60,575 nt of DNA from an uncultured Collinsella sp. (GCA_900541135.1 UQIG01000010.1:1-60575), one strand, 5' to 3'. Counted from the first letter of the stretch, positions 48,694-59,997 are shown. Numbers and translations are program-made. The notes: generated from the letters alone by a model not told the origin.

Positions 48694-49725
48694 CTAAATC
48701 CGCTCCGCGATCTCGTGGATGAGGTAGTCGGTCTTTTCCCAGCCCAGGCACGGGTCGGTGATCGACTTGCCAAAGACGCCGCCGTCGACCGGCTGGTTGC
48801 CGTCCTCCAGGTAGGACTCGATCATAAAGCCCTTGACCAGCTTAGAGATGGACTCGTTGCGGCGGCAGCTGTCGAGCACCTCCTTGCAAATGCGGTACTG
48901 CTCCAGCGGACGCTTGCCCGAGTTGTCATGGTTGCAGTCGATGATCGCTGCCGGATTGGCGTAGCCGGCATGCTCGGTATAGCGCTCGGCCAGGCGCTCC
49001 AGGTGTTCGTAGTGGTAGTTGGGGTAGGTACGCCCATCGAGACCGATGTAGCCACGCATAACGGCGTGTGCGAGCGGGTTGCCGTCGCACTCGACCTCCC
49101 AGTTGCGGAAGATGAAGCTCTGGTGCGCCTGCGCGGCGTAAATGGAGTTGAGCATAACGGTGGTAGAGCCGGCAGTGGGATTCTTCATGCCGACGGGTAC
49201 CGAAATGCCGCTCGACACCAGGCGATGCTCCTGGTTCTCGACCGAGCGTGCGCCCACGGCAACATAGCTCAGCAGGTCGACGAGGTATTGGTAGTTGGAC
49301 GGGTAGAGCATCTCATCGGCGGTAAAGAAGCCGGTCTCCTCGATGACGCGCAGGTGCATGTGGCGGATGGCCTTGACGCCCTCGAGCAGGTCGTCGGGAG
49401 CCTCGGGGTTGGGGTTGTGCAGAAGACCCTTGTAGCCGGTGCCCTTGGTGCGCGGCTTATTGGTGTAGACGCGCGGAATGATGATGAGCTTGTCCTTGAC
49501 CTCTTCGGCGGTCTTGGCCAGTCGGTCCATATACTCGAGCACCGAATCCTCGCGGTCGGCAGAGCACGGGCCGATGATGAGCACCTTACGTGCGTCCTCG
49601 CCGGTAAAGACTTTGGCGACCTCGGCGTCAAATGCCTGCTTTTTGGCGGTAAGCTCGGCAGAAAGTGGCATTTCCTCGCGGATCTCCATGGGGATCGGCA
49701 GCCTGCGTTTGAATTCCATGGCCAT
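48694..49725 (-). CDS. aroF: 3-deoxy-7-phosphoheptulonate (DAHP) synthase, class I
   Basis: First enzyme of the shikimate pathway, condensing phosphoenolpyruvate with erythrose-4-phosphate. The 343-residue AroAI-alpha type protein has VLIIGPCSADREDSVLEYMD, the PEP-binding PRVYTNKPRTKGTGYKGL, GARSVENQEHRLVSSGISVP and the metal residues in IIDCNHDNSGK and DGGVFGKSITDPCLGWE. GAGGAG lies 6 nt before the ATG. It stands alone. Which aromatic amino acid inhibits it cannot be told. Confidence 0.92.
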   Translation of the reverse strand: MAMEFKRRLPIPMEIREEMPLSAELTAKKQAFDAEVAKVFTGEDARKVLIIGPCSADREDSVLEYMDRLAKTAEEVKDKLIIIPRVYTNKPRTKGTGYKGLLHNPNPEAPDDLLEGVKAIRHMHLRVIEETGFFTADEMLYPSNYQYLVDLLSYVAVGARSVENQEHRLVSSGISVPVGMKNPTAGSTTVMLNSIYAAQAHQSFIFRNWEVECDGNPLAHAVMRGYIGLDGRTYPNYHYEHLERLAERYTEHAGYANPAAIIDCNHDNSGKRPLEQYRICKEVLDSCRRNESISKLVKGFMIESYLEDGNQPVDGGVFGKSITDPCLGWEKTDYLIHEIAERI

Positions 49726-49818
49726 AGGGGTCTCCTCAATCTATAGAATGAGCAATAAGCGTATTGTCGAATGCTCGGCATTATCCGCTGTCGCACGCTA
49801 AAGTGCAAGTCCTTGTCA

Positions 49819-49870
49819 CCCCGAAACCTACCAAAAAGAGACAGGTTTATTTTGGCAGGTTTTATCTGGG
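49819..49870. repeat. ACCTACCAAAA...GGCAGGT repeat, copy 2
   Basis: Inverse-orientation copy of the element at 48323-48374, upstream of aroF. Confidence 0.65.
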
Positions 49871-49947
49871 TAAACGTTGGCGAATGCCGGGAGGGAGCGG
49901 CGCCGCGCGGGACCCTAAGGCTGTTGTCAGTTCCCCAGGAAATACCC

Positions 49948-50183
49948 TGTGGGCAAAAAATGCCAAATATGAGTACGGTTGCTAACCTAGTATCATATTG
50001 CCTTCGCAAAATAATAGACATAACAGCAAAATATGTTCATTAACGCAAACACATATAAGTTCGCTATAGGATTGTTTGATCAATTTAGGGACGCGTGTAA
50101 GCCGTGAAAACGGCATTTGGGGCTGTTTTGGCTGTTACTAAAAAGGTATCAGTACTCAAATTTGCCATTTTTTGCCCACGGGG
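49948..50183. repeat. MITE-like element with about 34-bp inverted ends
   Basis: GTGGGCAAAAAATGCCAAAT (49951-) and, in inverse orientation at the right end, GTGGGCAAAAAATGGCAAAT, continuing to GAGTAC on both sides. The 236-bp interval is AT-rich compared with its surroundings and has no frame. Most of the gap between aroF and the ABC genes is this element. Confidence 0.6.
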
Positions 50184-50238
50184 CCTCGAAGGGGCTGCCA
50201 ATCAGGTCCCAGGGGAGGCGGTTTGAGGGCCGCAGAGC

Positions 50239-50279
50239 AAAAAAACGGGGGTGCAGGTTGTCCTGCGCCCCCGTTTTCT
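50239..50279. terminator. Terminator of the MarR-ABC operon
   Basis: ACGGGGGTGCAGG / CCTGCGCCCCCGT stem around TTGT, with a T-run (TTTTTTTG) on the minus strand and TTTTCTT on the plus strand. Confidence 0.9.
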
Positions 50280-50307
50280 TGGCATTGCGGTTGTTTGCCG
50301 CCGGTTT

Positions 50308-52164
50308 TTACGCCGCTTCGTCGAACTGCGAGTTGTACAGGTCGGCGTAGAAGCCGCCCTGGGCGAGCAGCTCGTCGTGCGTGCCCTTCTCGACGATGTC
50401 ACCGTCGCGGATTACCAGAATCACGTCGGCGTTGCGGATCGTGGACAGGCGGTGCGCGATGACAAAGCTGGTACGGCCCTGCATCAGCGCATCCATGGCG
50501 CGCTGAATAAGCTCCTCGGTACGGGTGTCGACGTTGGAGGTCGCCTCGTCCAAAATCAGCGCCGGACGGTCGGCCAGAATGGCGCGGGCGATGGTCACGA
50601 GCTGGCGCTGACCCTGCGAGAGGTTGGTGCCCTCTTCGTTGATCATAAAGTCGTAACCGCCGGCGAGCGTATGGATAAAGTGGTCGCAGCGTGCAGCGCG
50701 TGCAGCGGCTTCGACCTCGGCATCGCTCGCATCGGGACGTCCGTAGCGAATGTTCTCGCGAATGGTGCCGTTGAACAGCCACGTATCCTGCAACACCATG
50801 GCAAACTCGCCGCGCAGTGCCGCGCGGTCCCAGTCGCGCACGTCGATACCCTCGACGCGCAGCGAGCCGCCGTCCACATCGTAGAAGCGCTGCAGCAGCT
50901 TGATGAGCGTGGTTTTGCCGGCGCCGGTGGGGCCGACGATGGCGATGGTCTGGCCGGGTTGCGCCTCGCAGCTAAAGTCGTGGATGATGGTCTTGTCGGG
51001 CGTATAGCCAAACTTGACGTGATCAAACTCCACATGGCCGGGGCGCTTTTCGGGAATCTGCGCGTCGGCTTTCTGCTCCTCCTCGGGCGCGGCCAGGAAC
51101 TCAAAGACGCGCTCGGTGGCGGCGGCCATCGACTGCATCGTGTTGCTCACGTTGCCCAGCTGCTGCACGGGTTGCGTAAAGTTGCGAACGTACTGGATAA
51201 AGCTCTGGATGTCGCCGGGCGTGGCATTACCGGTCAGCGCAAGTTGCGCGCCCACCACGACGACGCCCACGTAGCCCATGTTGCCCACCAGGCTCATAAG
51301 CGGCATCATCAGGCCCGACAGGAACTGTGAGCGCCAGCCACTAATAAAGAGGCGGTCGTTTTGGCGGTCGAACTCCTCGATCGAGGCTTCGGCGCGGTCG
51401 AACACCTGAATAACGTTCTGGCCGGCAAAATCCTCCTCGATAATGCCGTTGACGGCGCCCAGGACCTGCTGTTGCTCGCGGAAGTACGGCTGCGAGAAGT
51501 GGACCATCACCATGAGGATAATTGCGGCGGCCGGCAGCGTGAGCACGGTGACACCCGTGAGCGGCAGGCTGATCGACAGCATCATGACGAGCACGCCGAT
51601 GATCTGCGTCACGGAGGTAATGAGCTGCGTCACGCTCTGGTTGAGCGATTGGCCGAGTGTATCGACATCGTTGGTGATACGGCTGAGCACGTCGCCCTTG
51701 CTGTGGCCGTTAAAGTAGCTCATCGGTACGACGGCGATCTTGGCGGCAATCTCCTTGCGCATGCGGTAGCAGATCTTCTGTGTCACGCCGGTCATGAGCC
51801 AGCCCTGGATCAGGCTGCAGGCAGAGCTCGCCAGGTACAGGCAGAGCAAAAAGCCGAGCGTTTTGGCGATCCAGCCAAAATCGACATCGCCGGTACCGTT
51901 GACCTTGGCAACCAGGCCCTCGAACAGCTTGGTCGTAACCTGGCCCAGCACCTTGGGCCCCACAATATTAAAGATGACCGAGCACACGGCAAAGGCGACG
52001 GCGGCAAACACGGCAATCTTGTGCTGGCCAATGTAGCCGAGCAGCTGCCTCATAGTGCCCTTAAAGTCCTTGGCCTTCTCGCCGCGACCCATGCCGCCCA
52101 TGCGGCCCATGGGGCCACGCTGACGGCTGGGCTTGGGAATCTGAGTCTTGGTCCCGTCTGCCAT
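50308..52164 (-). CDS. ABC exporter, ATPase-permease subunit 2 (canonical site)
   Basis: 618-residue half-transporter: N-terminal transmembrane domain (six helices, about 40-340) and C-terminal ATPase. Walker A is GPTGAGKTT, the signature is NLSQGQRQL, and Walker B has the catalytic Glu (ALILDEATSNVD) and H-loop VIAHRLST. The first 35 residues are Gly/Met/Arg-rich (GPMGRMGGMGRGEK). It overlaps the upstream partner at 52164 and is last in the MarR-led operon. It probably exports drugs or lipids as a heterodimer (family knowledge). Confidence 0.9.
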   Translation of the reverse strand: MADGTKTQIPKPSRQRGPMGRMGGMGRGEKAKDFKGTMRQLLGYIGQHKIAVFAAVAFAVCSVIFNIVGPKVLGQVTTKLFEGLVAKVNGTGDVDFGWIAKTLGFLLCLYLASSACSLIQGWLMTGVTQKICYRMRKEIAAKIAVVPMSYFNGHSKGDVLSRITNDVDTLGQSLNQSVTQLITSVTQIIGVLVMMLSISLPLTGVTVLTLPAAAIILMVMVHFSQPYFREQQQVLGAVNGIIEEDFAGQNVIQVFDRAEASIEEFDRQNDRLFISGWRSQFLSGLMMPLMSLVGNMGYVGVVVVGAQLALTGNATPGDIQSFIQYVRNFTQPVQQLGNVSNTMQSMAAATERVFEFLAAPEEEQKADAQIPEKRPGHVEFDHVKFGYTPDKTIIHDFSCEAQPGQTIAIVGPTGAGKTTLIKLLQRFYDVDGGSLRVEGIDVRDWDRAALRGEFAMVLQDTWLFNGTIRENIRYGRPDASDAEVEAAARAARCDHFIHTLAGGYDFMINEEGTNLSQGQRQLVTIARAILADRPALILDEATSNVDTRTEELIQRAMDALMQGRTSFVIAHRLSTIRNADVILVIRDGDIVEKGTHDELLAQGGFYADLYNSQFDEAA

Positions 52165-54530
52165 TAGCGCTCGCCTCCTTCCATAACGGCTGCAATTTCT
52201 TCTTGGGTAAGTCCCAGCTCCTCGGCGGAAAGCTGCGACTGTGCGATCTCCAGGTACGCCGGGCAGCTGCGCAGCAGCTTCTCATGCGTGCCGGTGCCCA
52301 CCACGTGGCCGTCGTCGAGCACGATAATCTGGTCGGCGTGCATGATGGTCGCGATGCGCTGGGCCACGACCACGAGTGCGGCGTCGGTAACGTTTTTGGC
52401 CAGCTCCTCGCGCAGGCGCGCGTCAGTCTTGTAGTCGAGGGCGCTAAACGAGTCATCGAACACCACAACCTCGGGCTTTTTTGCCAAGGCGCGGGCGATG
52501 GCCAAGCGCTGGCGCTGACCGCCCGAGACATTGGAGCCTCCCTGGCTGATGGGGGAGTCGTAGCCGCCCTCGCGCTCGGCGATAAAGTCCTCGGCCTGGG
52601 CGACGCGTGCCGCTTGGCGCATATCCTCGTCGCTCACCATGTCGCCAGCAAACTTGAGGTTGCTCTCGACGGTGCCCGAGAACAGGCGACCCTGCTGCGG
52701 GATGTAACCAATGCGGCGGCGCAGCTCGGAAAGGGTCATGTCGCGCACGTCGATGCCGTCGAGCGAAATGCTGCCGCCCGTGACGTCGTACAGGCGCGGG
52801 ATGAGCTGCACAAGCGTGGACTTGCCCGAGCCCGTGGAGCCAATGATGCCGAGCATCTGACCGGCGTGCGTGGTGAAGTTTACGCCGCTGATGACGTCGG
52901 CGCGGGCATCGGGATACTGGAAGCTCACGTCGCGGAAGGTGAGCTCACCGCGCGGCGCGCTGGCCGTGGGCAGTTTGGGCGAGGCGGGGTCGTTGATGCT
53001 GGTGGGGCAGGTGATGACCTCTTCCACGCGCTCGGCTGCGACCTCGGCACGGGGCAGGATGACCGAAACCATGGTGAGGATCATAAACGCCATAACGATC
53101 TGCATGGTGTAGGAGATAAACGCCATCATGTTGCCAACCTGCATCACGCCGTCGGACACGCCCTGCGCGCCAAACCAGACGATAAGCACGGTGATGCAGT
53201 TCATGACGAGCATCATGAGCGGCATCATAAAGCTCATGGCGCGGTTGGTGTAGAGCTGCGTGGTCATCAGGTCGAGCGAAGCCTTGTCAAAGCGCTCGAG
53301 CTCATGTTCCTCGCGGTTGAACGAGCGGATGGGCATAAGGCCGTCGAGCAGCTCGCGGGCGGTAAGGTTCACGCGGTCCACAAAGCTCTGCATCTTTTTG
53401 AACTTGGGCATGGTGAGGCCCATGAGCACGCCGACGACGGCCGAAACCGCGATGATGGCCACAGCGATGGTCCACTCCAGGCCGGTGTGGTTGGCCAGGA
53501 CGCGCATGACGGCGACGATGCCCATGACGGGGGCCATTAGGCACATGCGGATAAACAGGGTTGCGGCCATCTGGATCTGCTGAATGTCGTTGGTGCAGCG
53601 GGTGATGAGCGAGGCCTGGCTAAACTTGCCCACCTCGGCCGGCGAGAAGTGCATAACCTTGTTGAAGGTCTCGCGGCGCAGGTCGCGGGCGATGGAGCAG
53701 GCGGTGCGCGACGCCACGGCGCCGGTCAGGATGGTGGCGACGAGCGATACCAGGCACAGCCCAAACATCGTGGTCGCCATGCGGCTCAGGTAGGCGTTCT
53801 GCACGTCGGCGGGGTCGATGCCCTGTGCCTTGTACTCGTCCTGTACATAGCTCACGGCGCGCTGGGTGACGATGGAGCCTGACATGGAGCCCATTTTGTC
53901 TGCCATTTGGTTGGCGCCCTCGACGAGCTTGCTTTGGTCTACCAGACCGCCCTCGACACCCAGGCGCAGGCTCTTCATGGTGATCTTACCGCCGTCGGCA
54001 TCAATCTGCTTTTGCATGTTCTGCGCCGCCGCGGCTTTCTGCTGCATCTCGGCGAGCTGCTCGGGCGTCATCGCTGCCATTTGCTCGGGGGTGGGCATGG
54101 CCTGGGCAGCGTTGTCGTCTTTCTCGCTGGACGAGCCCGTCATGTCGCCCATGGAGTCGGCGTCGATGCCCTGGTCGAGCGAAAGAACGACGGTCTCGGG
54201 CAGGCTCATAATGTCGGCAATCTTGCCTCCATCGGCACGCTCTTCCTCGGTGCCCATGTACGTTCGAATGCCGTTTTTGTCAGCCTTGCTAAACACGGCC
54301 TCCACAGCCTTGGCGTCCTTGGCGCTCATAAAGAGTTCGAGGTCGTCGAGCGATTCGGCGCGAATGGTGTCGGGCACGGGCGAGGCGATACCGCCTTGCT
54401 GCACGCCCACGTCGACAATATCGCTCATGTAGGTAGGCAGTGCCAGATCGGCGTTGCAACTGATTACGATAAGTACGATAGCTGCGAACAGCGCCAGGAT
54501 ATGCTTTTTAAAGAGCTTGAGAATCCTCAC
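52164..54530 (-). CDS. ABC exporter, ATPase-permease subunit 1 (degenerate site, large external insert)
   Basis: 788-residue half-transporter. Walker A is GSTGSGKST and the signature is NVSGGQRQRLAIAR, but Walker B reads VVVFDDSFSALD, with Asp where the catalytic Glu should be. That marks the degenerate partner of a heterodimeric exporter of the TM287/288 or BmrCD type. Between helix 1 and helix 2 (about residues 35-245) is a hydrophilic insert, including a Gln/Met/Ala coiled-coil-like stretch (PTPEQMAAMTPEQLAEMQQK). Such inserts are known in related Gram-positive exporters. It overlaps the MarR gene by 4 bp (ATGA). Confidence 0.9.
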   Translation of the reverse strand: MRILKLFKKHILALFAAIVLIVISCNADLALPTYMSDIVDVGVQQGGIASPVPDTIRAESLDDLELFMSAKDAKAVEAVFSKADKNGIRTYMGTEEERADGGKIADIMSLPETVVLSLDQGIDADSMGDMTGSSSEKDDNAAQAMPTPEQMAAMTPEQLAEMQQKAAAAQNMQKQIDADGGKITMKSLRLGVEGGLVDQSKLVEGANQMADKMGSMSGSIVTQRAVSYVQDEYKAQGIDPADVQNAYLSRMATTMFGLCLVSLVATILTGAVASRTACSIARDLRRETFNKVMHFSPAEVGKFSQASLITRCTNDIQQIQMAATLFIRMCLMAPVMGIVAVMRVLANHTGLEWTIAVAIIAVSAVVGVLMGLTMPKFKKMQSFVDRVNLTARELLDGLMPIRSFNREEHELERFDKASLDLMTTQLYTNRAMSFMMPLMMLVMNCITVLIVWFGAQGVSDGVMQVGNMMAFISYTMQIVMAFMILTMVSVILPRAEVAAERVEEVITCPTSINDPASPKLPTASAPRGELTFRDVSFQYPDARADVISGVNFTTHAGQMLGIIGSTGSGKSTLVQLIPRLYDVTGGSISLDGIDVRDMTLSELRRRIGYIPQQGRLFSGTVESNLKFAGDMVSDEDMRQAARVAQAEDFIAEREGGYDSPISQGGSNVSGGQRQRLAIARALAKKPEVVVFDDSFSALDYKTDARLREELAKNVTDAALVVVAQRIATIMHADQIIVLDDGHVVGTGTHEKLLRSCPAYLEIAQSQLSAEELGLTQEEIAAVMEGGER

Positions 54531-54976
54531 TCGGCATCTCTCCTTTCTTGATTGCGGTCGATAATTTCGTTGGCGCGCCTTAGAAGACGCACCATCTCTT
54601 GGGTATCTGTTTCGCCGAGCTGCTCGAGGAAAGCCGCAGTGCGGGCCTCGAATTCCCGACGTTTGATTTCGAGATCCTGGAATCCCTTGTCGGTCACTAT
54701 GACGTGTACGCGACGACGGTCAGTCTTTGAGTGCTCGCGCTCGACCCAGCCCTTGGCTTCGAGGGCGCGTAAGATATTGGCGATGCGGGCGCTCGAGACC
54801 CAGGCGCGATCAGCGAGTTCGCTCGGCGTGAGCGAACCGCCGGCGAGTATGAGGGCGCGCATGACGGCCATCTCGCCGCCGAGGGCTTTGTCCGCAAAAC
54901 GCGAAATGCGCTGATGCATGCTGCCGAACTCGGTAAGGAGCTGACGCCCAAGTTCACGGAAATCGGTATCTTCCAC
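54527..54976 (-). CDS. MarR-family regulator of the ABC exporter
   Basis: 149-residue winged-HTH regulator with the MarR layout: GGEMAVMRALILAGGSLTPSELADRAWVSSARIANILRALEAKGWVERE followed by the wing KTDRRRVHVIVTDKGFQ. The start is GTG (54976), with AGGGG upstream. It is the first gene of a three-gene operon. A near-palindrome covering its own start region (CACCGAAAA ... TTTTCGGTG) suggests autorepression relieved by an exported compound (inference). Confidence 0.87.
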   Translation of the reverse strand: MEDTDFRELGRQLLTEFGSMHQRISRFADKALGGEMAVMRALILAGGSLTPSELADRAWVSSARIANILRALEAKGWVEREHSKTDRRRVHVIVTDKGFQDLEIKRREFEARTAAFLEQLGETDTQEMVRLLRRANEIIDRNQERRDAE

Positions 54977-55010
54977 CGAAAACCCCTAACACTAGAAACT
55001 ATTTTCGGTG
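54974..55010. promoter_or_regulatory. Putative MarR operator
   Basis: CACCGAAAA (54974-54982) and TTTTCGGTG (55002-55010), with further ATC/GAT flanking symmetry. The left arm overlaps the GTG start codon. Confidence 0.55.
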
Positions 55011-55266
55011 AAAGATGATACCCCTGCACGCACGCCCTATGCGGTAGATTTCTAAGCATGTCCCAAAAATCTACTTGGCCGCTAGGCAATATTAAGAGTG
55101 CATTAAGACTTAAAATCATTCAATTGCTGAAGCGTTTCAAAGAACTACTATGCACGCGGTTAGGCGAGGGGTTGTCACCACCATGACGACTGGGACTCAT
55201 ATAAGCGCCACGTGCGATGCTCCAACTTCCCGCAAGAAGACACCTTACATAAGGGGGAATGGAGTC

Positions 55267-56016
55267 ATGGCATTTGACTTCACGGGCAAGACCGCGATTG
55301 TCACGGGCGGCACTCAGGGCATTGGCCTCGAGATCGCCAAGGGCATCGTCGCGGGCGGCGGACATGTCGCGCTCATCGCAAGGAACGCTGCTAAGGGCGA
55401 GGCCGCTGTGGCCGAGCTTGGCGAGGGCAACAAGTTCTATCAGCTCGATGTCGCCGATGCGCCCAAGGCGCGCGAGACCGTCGAGCAGATTTTTACGGAC
55501 CTGCCGCAAACCAACATCCTGATCAACTGCGCTGGCGTCATCAGCACCAAGAAGTTTGACGAGATCGATGACACCGAGTGGCGTCGCACCATCGACATCA
55601 ACCTCAACGGTACCTTCACTATGATGAACGCCGTGTACCCGCACTTTAAGGCGGCCCATGCCGGCACTATCGTCAACGTGAGCTCTGTTGCGGGCAAGAT
55701 CGGCGGCGGCCTGCTCGGCACCGCTGCCTACGCTAGCTCCAAGGCCGGTGTTAACGGTCTAACCAAGGCAGTCGCCAAGGAAGGCGGCAAGTTCGGCGTT
55801 CGCTGCAACGCCGTGTGCCCGTCGCTCACGTTGACCGATATGACCTCGATTCTCTCTGACGAGAACTCTCAGCGCATCATCAACGGTATCCCTCTGGGCC
55901 GCGCCGCCCAGGCCAGCGAGCCTGCGCAGATGGTGCTGTTCTTCGCTTCCGACCTCGCCAGCTTCGTGAACGGCGAGATCGGTGACTGCGACGGCGGCAT
56001 CGTCCTGGACGGGTAA
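55267..56016 (+). CDS. SDR-family oxidoreductase
   Basis: Classical short-chain dehydrogenase of 249 residues. The Rossmann motif is TGGTQGIGLEIA, NCAGV follows, and the catalytic Ser/Tyr/Lys are in VNVSSVAGKIGG and TAAYASSKAGVNGLTKAVAKE. The ending GEIGDCDGGIVLDG is typical. The ATG at 55267 follows GGGGGAATGGAG; the frame extends 39 codons further without similarity. It is followed after about 110 bp by a 2-keto-3-deoxygluconate permease gene, so a KduD-like role in hexuronate use is plausible, but 3-oxoacyl reductase-like functions cannot be ruled out. Confidence 0.85.
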   Translation: MAFDFTGKTAIVTGGTQGIGLEIAKGIVAGGGHVALIARNAAKGEAAVAELGEGNKFYQLDVADAPKARETVEQIFTDLPQTNILINCAGVISTKKFDEIDDTEWRRTIDINLNGTFTMMNAVYPHFKAAHAGTIVNVSSVAGKIGGGLLGTAAYASSKAGVNGLTKAVAKEGGKFGVRCNAVCPSLTLTDMTSILSDENSQRIINGIPLGRAAQASEPAQMVLFFASDLASFVNGEIGDCDGGIVLDG

Positions 56017-56124
56017 TACCCCGCGATGATTATTCGGCGACGGCTCCTGCGACTCGGGACCGTCGCCTTCTTTCTGACATAGGCGCGTGCGGCTACGATT
56101 CGCATGCATCCAAAGGAGATATAT

Positions 56125-57138
56125 ATGAGTGAATCGACTGCGGTGGAGGCGCCGGCGGCAAAGGAGCCGTTCTTTAAGATGTCCTCCATCCCGGGTGCCA
56201 ATATTTTGGTGCCGCTTTTGCTGGGCTGCCTGCTCAACACGCTATTCCCCGACCTGTTCAAAACGCTCGGCAGCTTTACGCTTGGCATGACCCAGCAGGG
56301 CGCGGGCCCGCTCGTGGGCGCTTTTTTGCTCATCGTCGGTACGACGATTTCGTTTAAGAGCGCTCCTGCCGCCGCTGCCCGCGGTGCCATTATCATCGCC
56401 GTCAAGCAGATCGTGGTCGTTGCCGTGTCGCTGCTCATTCTTTATGTGTTCAACGACAACCTGTTTGGCATCTCTGCCATGGTGATGCTGGCGGCTTGCA
56501 CCGGCGCCAACAACGCTATGTACGCTGGCCTGATGGGCACCATGGGCAATGAGGCCGAGCGTGGCGCTGTCGCAATCACCACGCTCGTTGTCGGCCCTCC
56601 GGTCACGATGATCGTGCTCGGCGCTGCCGGCCAGGCTCCGATCGGCTGGTCGCTCGTGGGTGCCATCCTGCCGATCGTCGTCGGCATTATTCTGGGCAAC
56701 CTCTTCCCCAGCTTTAAGAAGATGATGGCACCGGCACTTTCCGCCGTCATCGTGCTCGTCTTCTTTGCCATGGGCTCGACCATGACCTTTGGCCAGCTCA
56801 TTAATGGCGGTCTTCCCGGTATTCTGCTCGGCGTGATCTGCTCGGTGGTCTTTGCAATTCCCGTCATCGCGGTCGATAAGCTCACGGGCGGTACGGGTGT
56901 CGCAGGTGCGGCCATTTCGAGCTGCGCCGGAGCTAATGTGGCTACGCCTGCTGCCATGGCAAGCGTCAACGGGGCCATGTACGGTGGCGCCGTGCTCGCG
57001 ACGGCTACGGCACAGGTTGCAGCGTGCGCAATCGTGACGGCTATTTTGACCCCGCTGGTCACCAGCTGGTGCTACAAGCATTTTGAAGGCCAGGGTCACA
57101 GCAAGGCAACGACCGACAAGGCCGCCGCAGCCGCCTAA
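56125..57138 (+). CDS. kdgT: 2-keto-3-deoxygluconate permease (KdgT family)
   Basis: About ten-helix secondary transporter of the KdgT family, 337 residues, for uptake of 2-keto-3-deoxygluconate, an intermediate of pectin and hexuronate breakdown. Recognisable segments are IPGANILVPLLLGCLLNTLFP, GAGPLVGAFLLIVGTTISFK, CTGANNAMYAGLMGTMGNE and SCAGANVATPAAMASVNGAMY. AAGGAGATATATATG is a strong ribosome site and sets the start at 56125, not 56104. No kdgK or kdgA is in the window. Confidence 0.87.
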   Translation: MSESTAVEAPAAKEPFFKMSSIPGANILVPLLLGCLLNTLFPDLFKTLGSFTLGMTQQGAGPLVGAFLLIVGTTISFKSAPAAAARGAIIIAVKQIVVVAVSLLILYVFNDNLFGISAMVMLAACTGANNAMYAGLMGTMGNEAERGAVAITTLVVGPPVTMIVLGAAGQAPIGWSLVGAILPIVVGIILGNLFPSFKKMMAPALSAVIVLVFFAMGSTMTFGQLINGGLPGILLGVICSVVFAIPVIAVDKLTGGTGVAGAAISSCAGANVATPAAMASVNGAMYGGAVLATATAQVAACAIVTAILTPLVTSWCYKHFEGQGHSKATTDKAAAAA

Positions 57139-57177
57139 TGCCAAGCGGCAATCAAAGCTAAATAACTAGCCACGCCA

Positions 57178-57213
57178 CAGGGCGGCCCCGGGGGAAATTC
57201 CGTGGCCGCCCTG
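57178..57213 (+). terminator. Hairpin after kdgT
   Basis: CAGGGCGGCC / GGCCGCCCTG stem, weak T-tract afterwards. Confidence 0.65.
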
Positions 57214-57271
57214 CAGTTTCTGTAGGGTCTCTGGGACACTTTATCCTGCTAAAGCTGGCATAACAGCTAGA

Positions 57272-57420
57272 GTGAACGTCGTACAAAGGCAAGGAAAAAT
57301 ACCATACAAATCGGTGAACGGTAGTTGCTCGCGCTCGCATTTCCTGCGGATTTGTTAAAAACGCCCTAATGGTATAAAAAAAGAAACATATAACAGCCCT
57401 GATGAAGGGGGTGGCTATGT
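57272..57420 (+). promoter_or_regulatory. pfl upstream region
   Basis: GTGAACGTC (57272) and GTGAACGGT (57314) are 42 bp apart, twice the 21-bp period of the other boxes. A possible promoter TTGTTA (57352) / TATAAA (57373) follows, then an ATAACAGCC ... GGCTATGTTAT hairpin (57391-57422). The leader to the ATG would be over 200 nt. The rest of the 470-bp gap shows no gene. Confidence 0.4.
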
Positions 57421-57608
57421 TATCCTTCTCAAACGGGTGAAATCTTGGGTTTTGGGTTGCAGTTCCAAGGTGGACAAACGTTTTTCCCTGCACCAACATG
57501 TGGCGAAGAACGGAAGAAGCCGGTAGTGCAAGCCGATAATTCAAGAATTCAATAAGCAGCGGTGTGAGAGAGCGCCGCATTACACGTAACTAGGAGCGTG
57601 GTTACACA

Positions 57609-59660
<2,052 letters not shown>

Positions 59661-59661
59661 C

Positions 59662-59722
59662 TATTGTTAGTGCTATACTAACAATAACGATTACTGATTA
59701 GCGCGCCGGTTTCGGCCGGCGC
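59662..59722 (+). promoter_or_regulatory. Two hairpins and an extended -10 between the PFL genes
   Basis: TATTGTTAGT-GCTAT-ACTAACAATA (59662-59686) is a perfect 10-bp stem without a T-run. It contains TGCTATACT, an extended -10-like sequence, so the small gene could have its own start of transcription. A second stem GCGCCGG-TTTCGG-CCGGCGC is at 59703-59722. GAAGGAGA then precedes the ATG. Confidence 0.5.
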
Positions 59723-59745
59723 CTATCAATCGAAGGAGACACATT

Positions 59746-59997
59746 ATGAAGGTTTCTGAAGTTTCCGAGACTCAGGCCGATAACCTGGTCCACATGCTCG
59801 ACGCTTACGCCGAGAAGGGTGGCCACCACCTGAACATCAACGTCTTCAATCGTGAGACGCTGCTCGACGCTCAGGCTCACCCCGAGAAATACCCGCAGCT
59901 GACCATCCGCGTTTCCGGCTATGCCGTGAACTTCCACACGCTCACCAAGGAGCAGCAGGACGAGGTCATTGCGCGTACCTTCCACGACAAGTTCTAA
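59746..59997 (+). CDS. Stand-alone glycyl-radical domain of pyruvate formate-lyase
   Basis: 83-residue protein equal to the C-terminal domain of PflB: HHLNINVFNRETLLDAQAHP, EKYPQLTIRVSGYAVNF and REQQ-like KEQQDEVIARTF. Gly58 in RVSGYAV is the radical site. It resembles GrcA/YfiD, the spare glycyl domain of enterobacteria. There, however, PflB keeps its own domain, while the PflB encoded here does not. Together the two proteins (683 + 83) equal one normal PFL. AAGGAGA precedes the ATG, and a long hairpin follows the stop. Confidence 0.92.
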   Translation: MKVSEVSETQADNLVHMLDAYAEKGGHHLNINVFNRETLLDAQAHPEKYPQLTIRVSGYAVNFHTLTKEQQDEVIARTFHDKF

